From Bacillota bacterium (GTDB lineage: Bacteria; Bacillota; Dehalobacteriia; UBA4068): a stretch of DNA of 8,749 nt. Where the stretch lies: contig JAUMYD010000073.1 of the NCBI GenBank assembly GCA_030528765.1, positions 1 through 8,749 of the forward strand, read 5' to 3'. Positions 1-6,329 of the stretch are shown one piece after another. The notes beneath the pieces are model-generated. The model saw only the letters and a list, made by a program, of their open reading frames with translations, ran no database searches and was not told where the DNA came from. Position 1 is the stretch's first letter; each line of letters starts with the position of its first letter. Position numbers and translations under genes: made by a program.

Positions 1-26
1 ACCACCGCTCTCGAGCGAGCTTGTTT

Positions 27-55
27 ATATTACCACGCTATCCCCGCGAAGTCAA
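27..55 (-). promoter_or_regulatory. Sigma-A-type promoter reading off the left edge
   Basis: On the minus strand there is a -35 box TTGACT (50-55), a 17-nt spacer and a -10 box TAATAT (27-32). Transcription would start near position 20 and run leftwards out of the window. The 20 bases visible beyond the -10 show no identifiable gene, so the target is unknown. The -35 is preceded by an A-tract and shares its flank with the tRNA promoter at 1957-1985. A stable-RNA promoter is therefore an inference. Confidence 0.55.
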
Positions 56-179
56 GCCTTTTTTTAACTTTTTTCTCCCAAAAATCCCATATTTTTTCTG
101 CACCGCTTTTCTTCATTATATAAAGCAATCATACTTCTGGCGGCTATTCGGGCTTCTCCCGGGCAAAACAACGTGGATC

Positions 180-230
180 AGAAAAGAACCGGCCCAAGCG
201 CACAGTCGTGCACCCGGCCGGTTCTTTTCT
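180..230 (-). terminator. Intrinsic terminator of serS
   Basis: A perfect 15-bp inverted repeat has arms at 180-194 and 216-230 around a 21-nt loop. The loop itself can form a 4-bp hairpin (200-203 with 208-211). Read on the minus strand, the hairpin starts 7 nt after the serS TAA stop and its distal arm ends in the T-rich run TTCTTTTCT. The arm ends are A/T-rich on both strands, so it could act in both directions. Confidence 0.8.
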
Positions 231-237
231 GCTTAAA

Positions 238-1503
238 TTATCGAATCTCCCTGCAGCCCATGTAGGGAACCAGAACTTCCGGGACCCGCACGCTTCCATC
301 GGCCTGCTGATAATTCTCCAGGATCGCTGCCACAGTCCGGCCCACAGCCAGGCCGGAGCCGTTCAGTGTGTGCAGGAACTGCGGCTTTCCGCCTTCGGGA
401 CGGAAGCGTATATTGGCGCGCCGCGCCTGGAAATCCTCAAAATTGGAGCAGGAAGAGATCTCCCGGTAACCATTGAAACCGGGCATCCACACTTCCAGGT
501 CAAAGGTCTTTGCGGAAGAAAAGCCAAGGTCACCGCCGCATAGTGCCACCACTCGATAGGACAGACCCAGCTTCTGCAGAACATCTTCCGCATCCGCTGT
601 CAGTTTTTCCAGTTCTGTGTAACTATCCTCCGGCTTGACGAATTTCACCAGTTCCACCTTGTTGAACTGATGCTGACGGATCAATCCGCGGGTATCCCGG
701 CCGGCAGCCCCCGCCTCAGAGCGGAAGCAGGCAGTATAAGCAGTATAGCAGATCGGCAGCTGTGCTCCCTCCAGGATCTCGCCGGAATAAAGGTTCGTCA
801 CCGGCACCTCTGCCGTAGGGATCAAATAATAATCCGTTCCTTCAATATGGAACATATCCTCCTTAAACTTGGGCAACTGCCCGGTTCCCTGCAGGGTGGT
901 GCTATTGGCCATAAAAGGAGGGAAAATCTCCGTATAGCCATGCGCACTGGTATGCAGATCCAGGAAAAAATTGATAAGTGAGCGTTCCAAGCGGGCACCC
1001 AATCCCTTGTATACCGTAAAGCGGGCACCGGCCAATTTTCCGGCACGCTCGAAATCCAGAATATCCAGATCCGTACCAAGATCCCAGTGATTCTTCGCCT
1101 CAAAGTCAAAGGCAGGCTGCTCTCCCCAGCGGCGCTGCTCGATATTGGCAGCGTCATCCACCCCATCCGGAACAGATTCGTGAGGGATATTGGGAATGTT
1201 CAGGAGCTGTTCCTTTAAAGCCTCTTCCACTTCTGCCAGGCGTTTATCCAGCGTGGAGATATCATCCCCAAGCTTCCTGGTCTCATCCATCAGAGCCGTG
1301 GCGTCCTCACCGTTTTTCTTCATCAAACCAACCTGCTTGGAGGCGGCATTGCGCCTGGATTTCATCTCCTCCACCTGCCCCAGAATAGAGCGGCGTTCCT
1401 CCTCCAGAGACAAAAATCCATCCAGGGATATTTTTCCGCCCCTCTTTGCCAGGGCATCAATTACGACCTGCGGATTCGAACGAACGAATTTCAAATCCAG
1501 CAT
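238..1503 (-). CDS. serS: Seryl-tRNA synthetase
   Basis: This cytosolic class II aminoacyl-tRNA synthetase charges tRNA-Ser, and tRNA-Sec where present, with serine using ATP. The 421-residue length is normal for bacterial SerRS. Residues 1 to about 110 form the N-terminal coiled-coil arm, rich in Glu, Lys and Arg, that contacts the long variable arm of tRNA-Ser. The catalytic core follows. TAEVP (230-234) lies in the serine pocket, class II motif 2 is FRSEAGAAGRDTRG (260-273), and motif 3 is GSGLAVGRT (382-390). The ATG is placed by a strong ribosome binding site, AGGAGGT (1510-1516 on the plus strand), 6 nt upstream. It is a single-gene unit with its own promoter at 1542-1570 and a terminator at 180-230. 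All expected motifs are intact. Confidence 0.98.
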   Translation of the reverse strand: MLDLKFVRSNPQVVIDALAKRGGKISLDGFLSLEEERRSILGQVEEMKSRRNAASKQVGLMKKNGEDATALMDETRKLGDDISTLDKRLAEVEEALKEQLLNIPNIPHESVPDGVDDAANIEQRRWGEQPAFDFEAKNHWDLGTDLDILDFERAGKLAGARFTVYKGLGARLERSLINFFLDLHTSAHGYTEIFPPFMANSTTLQGTGQLPKFKEDMFHIEGTDYYLIPTAEVPVTNLYSGEILEGAQLPICYTAYTACFRSEAGAAGRDTRGLIRQHQFNKVELVKFVKPEDSYTELEKLTADAEDVLQKLGLSYRVVALCGGDLGFSSAKTFDLEVWMPGFNGYREISSCSNFEDFQARRANIRFRPEGGKPQFLHTLNGSGLAVGRTVAAILENYQQADGSVRVPEVLVPYMGCREIR

Positions 1504-1541
1504 AGCAGCACCTCCTAAGTATGATTCAAAACTCTTGATCT

Positions 1542-1570
1542 ATTATAATACGCAGCAAAAAATTATTCAA
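1542..1570 (-). promoter_or_regulatory. serS promoter
   Basis: On the minus strand, a -35 box TTGAAT (1565-1570), a 17-nt spacer and a perfect -10 box TATAAT (1542-1547) precede serS. The expected start near 1535 gives a 5' leader of only about 30 nt. That is just enough for the ribosome binding site and leaves no room for a T-box leader. Confidence 0.75.
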
Positions 1571-1647
1571 TACTAAATGCGGATCTCCGGGCAAAGGGAA
1601 AAAGCCCCGGCCGAGCCAACAGCCTGCGGCAGCCCCCTAACGCAAGA

Positions 1648-1677
1648 AACCCCTGCTGAAAAAATTCAGCAGGGGTT
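1648..1677 (-). terminator. Intrinsic terminator of the tRNA cluster
   Basis: A perfect 13-bp stem (1648-1660 with 1665-1677) with a 4-nt A/T loop is followed on the minus strand by TTTCTT. It begins 7 nt beyond the encoded CCA of tRNA-Lys. It therefore ends the His-Gln-Lys transcript and separates it from the serS promoter. Confidence 0.85.
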
Positions 1678-1683
1678 GCCATA

Positions 1684-1759
1684 TGGTGAGCCATCGGCGA
1701 CTCGAACGCCGGACACCCTGATTAAAAGTCAGGTGCTCTACCGACTGAGCTAATGGCTC
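1684..1759 (-). tRNA. tRNA-Lys (anticodon TTT)
   Basis: A 76-nt cloverleaf reads on the minus strand. The acceptor stem GAGCCAT pairs with ATGGCTC, the discriminator is A, and CCA is encoded. The anticodon stem CCTGA/TCAGG closes the loop CTTTTAA, giving anticodon TTT (plus-strand 1724-1726). The T loop contains TTCGAGT. It is the last gene of a three-tRNA cluster, followed directly by the terminator at 1648-1677. Confidence 0.97.
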
Positions 1760-1777
1760 ATAGCTATTATTTTTAAG

Positions 1778-1852
1778 TGGCTGGGGTGGCAGGATTCGAA
1801 CCTACGAATGTCGATTCCAAAGACCGATGCCTTACCGCTTGGCTACACCCCA
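1778..1852 (-). tRNA. tRNA-Gln (anticodon TTG)
   Basis: A 75-nt cloverleaf reads on the minus strand. The acceptor TGGGGTG pairs with CACCCCA, the discriminator is G, and CCA is encoded. The anticodon stem TCGGT/ATCGA closes the loop CTTTGGA, giving anticodon TTG (plus-strand 1818-1820). The U1-A72 end pair fits bacterial tRNA-Gln. It is the middle gene of the cluster, 18 nt upstream of tRNA-Lys. Confidence 0.97.
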
Positions 1853-1865
1853 CTAAGAAAAAAAT

Positions 1866-1942
1866 TGGGGTGGATGGTGGGGATCGAACCCACGAGTGCC
1901 GGAGCCACAATCCGGTGCGTTAACCGCTTCGCCACATCCACC
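1866..1942 (-). tRNA. tRNA-His (anticodon GTG)
   Basis: The acceptor GTGGATG pairs with CATCCAC on the minus strand and CCA is encoded. The anticodon stem CCGGA/TCCGG closes the loop TTGTGGC, giving anticodon GTG (plus-strand 1906-1908). The identity element is visible: position 73 is C and the base before the acceptor stem (1942) is G. The G-1:C73 pair needed by histidyl-tRNA synthetase is therefore genome-encoded. It is the first gene of the cluster. Confidence 0.97.
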
Positions 1943-1956
1943 ATGACGCGAGGATT

Positions 1957-1985
1957 ATAATACCAAAAACTTTTCCAGATGTCAA
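1957..1985 (-). promoter_or_regulatory. Promoter of the His-Gln-Lys tRNA cluster
   Basis: On the minus strand there is a consensus -35 TTGACA (1980-1985), a 17-nt spacer and a -10 TATTAT (1957-1962). An A-tract lies just upstream of the -35, like an UP element. An overlapping TATAAT (1954-1959) has a 20-nt spacer and is the less likely -10. Transcription would begin only a few bases before tRNA-His. Confidence 0.75.
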
Positions 1986-2153
1986 GCCTTTTTTCGCTTT
2001 CCTGAATTTTTATTTTAAAACTTAAGATTTCCTTACTATTGGGTGGAGAAGCGGGGAGGAAATTTCTATATAAATAACGAAAATTTATACCTGTTTATGA
2101 GCTTAGCATGAAAACACATGCAAAAAAGTGAAATCAGGAAAATGAGGCACCAT

Positions 2154-3071
2154 ATGGTACGAAAAAAACGAGATTTCAAGAATATCCTCGGCATTCTTCT
2201 GGCTCTGGCCATCCTGCTCTTCTATTATTTCAGTAATCCCAGCGATACCCACGACAGTGGCCAGGGCGGCAATATCCCCACCTTCTCGGAGGAAAATTTT
2301 TCTGCGGTTCAGGGGGATCTGGTAGTCTCCTTCATTGATGTGGGGCAGGGGGACAGCATCCTTGTGGAGCAGGGCTCTTCCACCATGCTCATTGACTGCG
2401 GCACGGCCCAGTCGGCAGAGCAGATCATCGAATTCCTGGAATCCCGCTCCGTGCAATCTCTGGACCATCTGGTGCTCACCCATCCCCATGAAGACCATAT
2501 AGGCGGGGCTGTGGCTGTGGTGGAAAGATTCCCGGTCGTGCAGGTTCATATGCCCAATAAGCCCCACACCACAGCAACCTATGGCAATACGCTGGAAACG
2601 CTCGCTGCCCAAAACATCGCCATCTCTGCTGCCCAGGCTGGGGGAAGCTTCCAGCTGGGGGAAGCCTTGGTGGAGATCCTTGGCCCGGTGGAGATCTACA
2701 GTGATCTAAACAACTGCTCCGTGGTGCTGCGGCTGAGTTATGGGGAAAACAGTTTCCTTTTCACCGGGGATGCGGAAATCCAGGCAGAAGAGGATATTCT
2801 GCGCAAAAGGGGAAAGCTGAAAGCAGATCTGCTGAAGGTCTCCCACCATGGCAGCAATACCTCCTCCAGTCAGGCCTTTCTTGACACTGTGCTTCCGAGA
2901 ATAGCTGTGATCTCCTGCAGCGCAGACAATGAATACGGTCATCCCCATCCGGAAACCATCAAGAAGCTGCAGGATATGGGGACCAGCATTTTCCGCACAG
3001 ACCTGCAGGGAACTATCCTGGCCGTCAGCGATGGTAAGGAGATCAAAATATTTACCGGAGATTCCTTATGA
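2154..3071 (+). CDS. Membrane-anchored ComEC-like metallo-beta-lactamase-fold protein
   Basis: A stand-alone relative of the ComEC C-terminal domain, 305 residues from this start. A basic N-terminus (VRKKRDFKN) precedes one hydrophobic segment (about 11-26), predicting a signal anchor with the enzyme domain outside the membrane. A low-complexity linker leads to the metallo-beta-lactamase fold: DVGQGD (62-67), metal motif THPHEDHIGG (109-118), GDAE (205-208), SHHGS (230-234) and YGHPHP (261-266). All metal ligands of the family appear present, so it is probably an active hydrolase. A nuclease or phosphodiesterase role is inferred from family, and the substrate is unknown. The frame is open to an ATG at 2118, but that has no ribosome binding site, whereas GAGG (2144-2147) lies 6 nt before the ATG at 2154. 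It overlaps the next gene by 4 nt and heads the competence operon. Confidence 0.88.
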   Translation: MVRKKRDFKNILGILLALAILLFYYFSNPSDTHDSGQGGNIPTFSEENFSAVQGDLVVSFIDVGQGDSILVEQGSSTMLIDCGTAQSAEQIIEFLESRSVQSLDHLVLTHPHEDHIGGAVAVVERFPVVQVHMPNKPHTTATYGNTLETLAAQNIAISAAQAGGSFQLGEALVEILGPVEIYSDLNNCSVVLRLSYGENSFLFTGDAEIQAEEDILRKRGKLKADLLKVSHHGSNTSSSQAFLDTVLPRIAVISCSADNEYGHPHPETIKKLQDMGTSIFRTDLQGTILAVSDGKEIKIFTGDSL

Positions 3072-3298
3072 AACAATATTGCATAGATCGCTTTGAAGGC
3101 AGCTGGGCCCTTTGTGAACAGGAAGATGGCCACATCATCAGCATCCCCCGGGCACAGCTTCCCGCGGAGGCAGAAGAAGGAGATTTCCTTCAAGAAACAG
3201 AAACGGGTTTTCGCCTGGATCCGGAAGCAAAAGCCGTAGCCGGGCAAAAAAATACGCAGCTTCTGCAAAGCCTGTTTTCCCCTGAAAAAGAGCAATAG
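3068..3298 (+). CDS. DUF3006 family small protein
   Basis: A 76-residue acidic soluble protein with no membrane segment or signal peptide. The opening pattern is an IDRFEG motif (6-11), then alternating polar/hydrophobic residues, then IPRAQLP (26-32) and EGD (37-39). This matches DUF3006, a family of unknown function with a short beta-rich domain. The C-terminal third looks like a flexible tail. Its ATG overlaps the TGA of the upstream metallo-beta-lactamase-fold gene (ATGA at 3068-3071), so the two are probably translationally coupled. GGAG lies about 7 nt before the start. DUF3006 genes commonly sit beside ComEC-like metallo-beta-lactamase genes, so a partner or accessory role is a reasonable inference, but none is shown by sequence. 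Confidence 0.85.
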   Translation: MKQYCIDRFEGSWALCEQEDGHIISIPRAQLPAEAEEGDFLQETETGFRLDPEAKAVAGQKNTQLLQSLFSPEKEQ

Positions 3299-3327
3299 CT
3301 CAGCTTTTCATAGGTTGGTGTTATATC

Positions 3328-3915
3328 ATGGAACAAATCTCTAAGCCAGAAATGGAGCAAGCCCCCTCTAAGCAGGGAACAACACCGCCCAGCAAAGGAA
3401 AAAGTCTCCAGCCATGGAAGGCTTTTCTTTTGCTGGGCCTTTTTCTTGTTCTCAGTTTTGCCGCCGGCTATCGCTACGGCCGCTATGCAGAAAGCATCTC
3501 AGAAAAGGAGCTCCTTCAGGGAGAGGGACAGAAAATCGCAGTCCATGTGAAGGGGGCAGTGGCCCGGCCCGGGGTCTATCTCTTCACAGCAGAACAGCGC
3601 GTAGCTGATGCGGTGGAGAGTGCCCAGCCTCTGGAAACTGCGGATCTGAACCAGCTGAATCTGGCAGCCTATCTTCTGGATGGCAGCCAGGTGCTGGTTC
3701 CGGAATTCAAGGAAGCAGTAAGCAGCCTGAATATCAACACCGCCACCGCCGAACAACTGGAAATCCTGCCGGGGATCGGGCCTGGAAAGGCTGAGGAGAT
3801 CATCCGCTTCCGGGAGGAGAATGGCTATTTTTCCTCTGTGGAAGAGCTGCTTCAGGTTTCGGGGATCAGTGAAAAAACCCTTGAAGGTTTTCGGGATCTG
3901 ATCGATGTTGAATAA
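3328..3915 (+). CDS. comEA: ComEA, competence DNA receptor
   Basis: ComEA binds incoming double-stranded DNA at the outer face of the membrane during natural transformation and passes it to ComEC. The 195-residue protein has the full architecture. There is a charged N-terminal tail (1-30), one transmembrane anchor (about 31-48), and an SLBB domain (about 69-126) with VKGAVARPGVY at 74-84. The C-terminal helix-hairpin-helix DNA-binding domain (133-195) carries INTATAEQLEILPGIG (136-151) and a second hairpin at QVSGIS (176-181). The length is typical for Gram-positive ComEA. The ribosome binding site is weak (GGTG about 7 nt before the ATG), and the start is set mainly by the expected N-terminal anchor. 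It lies 29 nt after the DUF3006 gene, and its last 11 nt overlap the ATG of the comEC N-terminal segment. Confidence 0.95.
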   Translation: MEQISKPEMEQAPSKQGTTPPSKGKSLQPWKAFLLLGLFLVLSFAAGYRYGRYAESISEKELLQGEGQKIAVHVKGAVARPGVYLFTAEQRVADAVESAQPLETADLNQLNLAAYLLDGSQVLVPEFKEAVSSLNINTATAEQLEILPGIGPGKAEEIIRFREENGYFSSVEELLQVSGISEKTLEGFRDLIDVE

Positions 3916-4045
3916 AACAGCCCTGCGCTTCCCGATCCCCATCTTCCTGCAAAAACGCCTGCTAACGGCAATACTTCTCTTTTACTGTCTGGGCATCCTG
4001 CTGCGAAAGCTTTTTCCTTCAGCCCTGGCTTGTCCCTGCTTTTTC
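3905..4045 (+). pseudogene. comEC: N-terminal segment of comEC in a different frame
   Basis: From an ATG at 3905, overlapping the comEA stop, this frame reads a basic/Pro start and then the helix TAILLFYCLGILLRKLF (residues 21-37). That is the usual first membrane segment of ComEC. GGGA at 3893-3896 lies 8 nt before the ATG. From about residue 43 the frame turns into Cys- and Ser-rich, non-coding-looking sequence and stops at 4489. The rest of ComEC continues one base back, in the frame open from 4030. Both coding halves are convincing, so a frame disruption lies between about 4010 and 4045. The right limit given here is approximate. One lost base, a sequence error or recoding could each explain it. 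Confidence 0.7.
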
Positions 4046-6267
4046 TTCCTCTGCTTTTCCTGCCCCTTCTCTTCTTTTCATTGCGGGATAAGGATTTCCG
4101 CCCACTGCTGCTCCTGTTCAGCCTTGCACTGGGCTTTTTTCTGTGCTCTGCCCGCCTCTCCCAGCTCAACTTTTGGGATGCGCAAACGGAAGAGATGCTC
4201 CGGCTGGAGGGATGGGTGCTTGAAAGCCAAAGCAGCAAGGATGAGGAAGATTATCGCCTCAGCCTGCTGCTCAGCAAAAAGGAGGGAGAAAAACTCCCCC
4301 ACAGCCTGGTCTACGTCTACGGCACCGGGGAGGCTCCACCCCCGGGAAGCCTTGTTCGCCTGCAGGCACAGCTTTTTCTTCTGGAAACAGCGGGCAACAC
4401 CAATGCCTTTGATTACCACCGCTACCTGCAAAACCAGGGTATTGCTGCCAGCTTCCGCCTGGCAGATGGCACTGCCCCGGAGATTTTGAAGGCCGCCCCG
4501 GCATGGTCTCCAGCCCTGTTTTCCTCCTGGTTGCGGGATCGCCTGAACAAAAGCCTCAGCCAAGTGGAGCCGGAACAGCAGGCGTTGCTGAAAGGAGTCT
4601 TTCTGGGAGACAAAAGCAGCCTGGATTATCGGCAAAAAACCGTACTGGGCCTCAGTGGGATCTCTCATGCCTTTGCTGTTTCCGGAATGCACATCAGCTA
4701 TGTGCTGCTTCTGGCCAGCATTCTGGCAGGAAAAGGCTACAAAAAGCGCTGGCTCCGCCTGCTGGTAGCCATTCTTTTTCTGCTCTTTTACCTGGCACTG
4801 ACGGATCTTCGCCCCTCTGTGCTCCGGGCTGCCTGCATGTCTCTGCTGATGCTGCTGGGACAGGCACTGCACCAGCCCCGGGATCTGCTCAGCAATCTTT
4901 CCCTGGCAGCTCTGCTCTCCCTGCTCTTCAATCCCCTCTGGGTCGCGGATGCCGGTTTTCTGCTCAGCTATGGCGCAGTTTTGGGGCTTTTCCTTTACCG
5001 GAGACACTGGGAGCAGAGCCTTTTCCCGCTGCCGGGGCCCCTGCGCTCTTCTATTTCTACCAGCCTGGCAGCCTCTGTTTTCACGCTTCCCCTCTGCGCC
5101 TACTATTTCTACCACATCTCCTGTCTGGGGCTGCTTTTCAGCCCACTGGCAGTGCTGGCAGCAGGCTTCAGCGTCTGCCTCTGCCTCTTTGCTGCGCTGG
5201 CCGCCCTTCTTTCCACCGGGCTGGGAAGCTTCCTTTTGCAGATCGCTGCCTGGCCTATGGAGCTGCTTTACGAGCTGGCAGATCATCTTTCCCGTCTTCC
5301 CTTTTGTGCCTCCCTGCCCGGGGCCATTCCTTGGCAGGTGCTGCTGCCCCTTCTGCTCATTTTGCTCTTCCTGCCGCGGATCTTCTCTGCCTCCTCCCAA
5401 AGCAGGGGAAAAGCTCTTTCCCGGCAGATCACGGGTGCAGCCTCCTTCCTGCTGCTGCTTTTTGCTGCCCTGCCCCAGCTGCTCTCCAACCAGGGGCAGG
5501 ATTACACAGAGCTGGTTTTCCTGGATGTAGGGCAGGGGGATTGCAGCCTGGTCATCACGGAAGAACAACAGACCATCCTTATAGATGGCGGTGGTTCCCG
5601 GGAAAGCGGCAGCATAGGCGAAAACAATTTACTTCCCTACCTGAAGAGCCGGGGGATTGATCACATCGACCTGATGATCAGCACGCACCCGGATCAGGAT
5701 CACATAGACGGCCTGCTTTCCGTTCTGGAAAACTTGCCTGTGGATACTGTCTGCTACAGCGCGCTGGCAGAGGAAAATCCGCAGCAACAAAAATTGCTGC
5801 AGCTGAGCCGGGAACAAAACAGCCTGCTTCTTCCCATACGTGGGCACAGGCTCAGCCTGGGAAAAAGTGCAGAGCTGCTTTTCTTCCCTCTGCCGGAAGC
5901 CGCAGCAGAAAACAGCAATGATGCCTCTCTGGTCTTCCGCCTTCTCTGCCAGGGCGTAAGCGTTCTTTTCACCGGGGATGCCACTGCAGAGACCCTCTGC
6001 CGCCTTTCCGAAAGCTATGATCTGCGGGCAGATGTTCTCCATCTGCCCCACCACGGCAGCAGGAGTGGCTACTCCCCTGCTTTTTACCGGGCCACCGGCA
6101 GCAAGCTCGCGATCCTCTCCGTAGGCCGACAGAACAACTATGGTCATCCTGCAGATTCGGTGGTAGAATACTGGCAGAAGGCGGGAACGCTTTATCGCAC
6201 AGATCAGCAGGGAGAGATCCGCCTCTTCATCAGATCCGGAGAATTTCACATCAATGAAAACAACTGA
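4030..6267 (+). CDS. comEC: ComEC/Rec2, DNA-uptake channel (main part, frame-disrupted at the N-terminus)
   Basis: ComEC forms the inner-membrane channel for single-stranded DNA in transformation. Domains in order (numbered from 4030): hydrophobic helices (about 2-17, 25-41); the N-terminal OB-fold/DUF4131 region (about 57-150); the polytopic Competence domain (about 185-450) with its HAFAVSGMH motif (213-221); a last helix (about 469-486); and a metallo-beta-lactamase domain with DVGQGD (499-504), THPDQDH (552-558), GDA (649-651), HHGS (674-677) and YGHP (704-707). The family proposal is that this last domain degrades the non-transported strand. The TTG at 4030 is only the first possible start in this frame. 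It has no ribosome binding site and follows a pyrimidine-rich stretch, so I do not think it is the native start. Adding the 42 residues encoded from 3905 gives about 787 residues, the usual family size. If the frame break is real, the protein lacks its first helix and efficient initiation. Confidence 0.9.
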   Translation: MSLLFLPLLFLPLLFFSLRDKDFRPLLLLFSLALGFFLCSARLSQLNFWDAQTEEMLRLEGWVLESQSSKDEEDYRLSLLLSKKEGEKLPHSLVYVYGTGEAPPPGSLVRLQAQLFLLETAGNTNAFDYHRYLQNQGIAASFRLADGTAPEILKAAPAWSPALFSSWLRDRLNKSLSQVEPEQQALLKGVFLGDKSSLDYRQKTVLGLSGISHAFAVSGMHISYVLLLASILAGKGYKKRWLRLLVAILFLLFYLALTDLRPSVLRAACMSLLMLLGQALHQPRDLLSNLSLAALLSLLFNPLWVADAGFLLSYGAVLGLFLYRRHWEQSLFPLPGPLRSSISTSLAASVFTLPLCAYYFYHISCLGLLFSPLAVLAAGFSVCLCLFAALAALLSTGLGSFLLQIAAWPMELLYELADHLSRLPFCASLPGAIPWQVLLPLLLILLFLPRIFSASSQSRGKALSRQITGAASFLLLLFAALPQLLSNQGQDYTELVFLDVGQGDCSLVITEEQQTILIDGGGSRESGSIGENNLLPYLKSRGIDHIDLMISTHPDQDHIDGLLSVLENLPVDTVCYSALAEENPQQQKLLQLSREQNSLLLPIRGHRLSLGKSAELLFFPLPEAAAENSNDASLVFRLLCQGVSVLFTGDATAETLCRLSESYDLRADVLHLPHHGSRSGYSPAFYRATGSKLAILSVGRQNNYGHPADSVVEYWQKAGTLYRTDQQGEIRLFIRSGEFHINENN

Positions 6268-6329
6268 GCAGCCTCGCCCTTCAGGCAGGAAGCGGGCGCG
6301 CAGGCAATCGATAAACAGGGAGCACCGGC

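Noticed and set aside
1601..1640. GC-rich stretch between the tRNA terminator and the serS promoter as a riboswitch
   Set aside because: It lies upstream of the mapped-looking serS promoter and forms only short stems. No known riboswitch core is visible.
2053..2091. Purine-rich GGGGAGGA (2053-2060) and TATATAAA (2067-2074) as a small gene start or operon promoter
   Set aside because: No start codon lies at a usable distance after the ribosome-binding-like run, and no acceptable -35 box lies 16-18 nt before the TATAAA. The operon promoter is probably in this 175-nt gap but I cannot place it.
4078..5568. Long 496-residue open frame antisense to comEC
   Set aside because: It is Gln-, Gly- and Lys-rich with no recognisable domain and mirrors the Leu/CTG-rich comEC codons. 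The plus-strand ComEC motifs are unmistakable, so this is a shadow frame.
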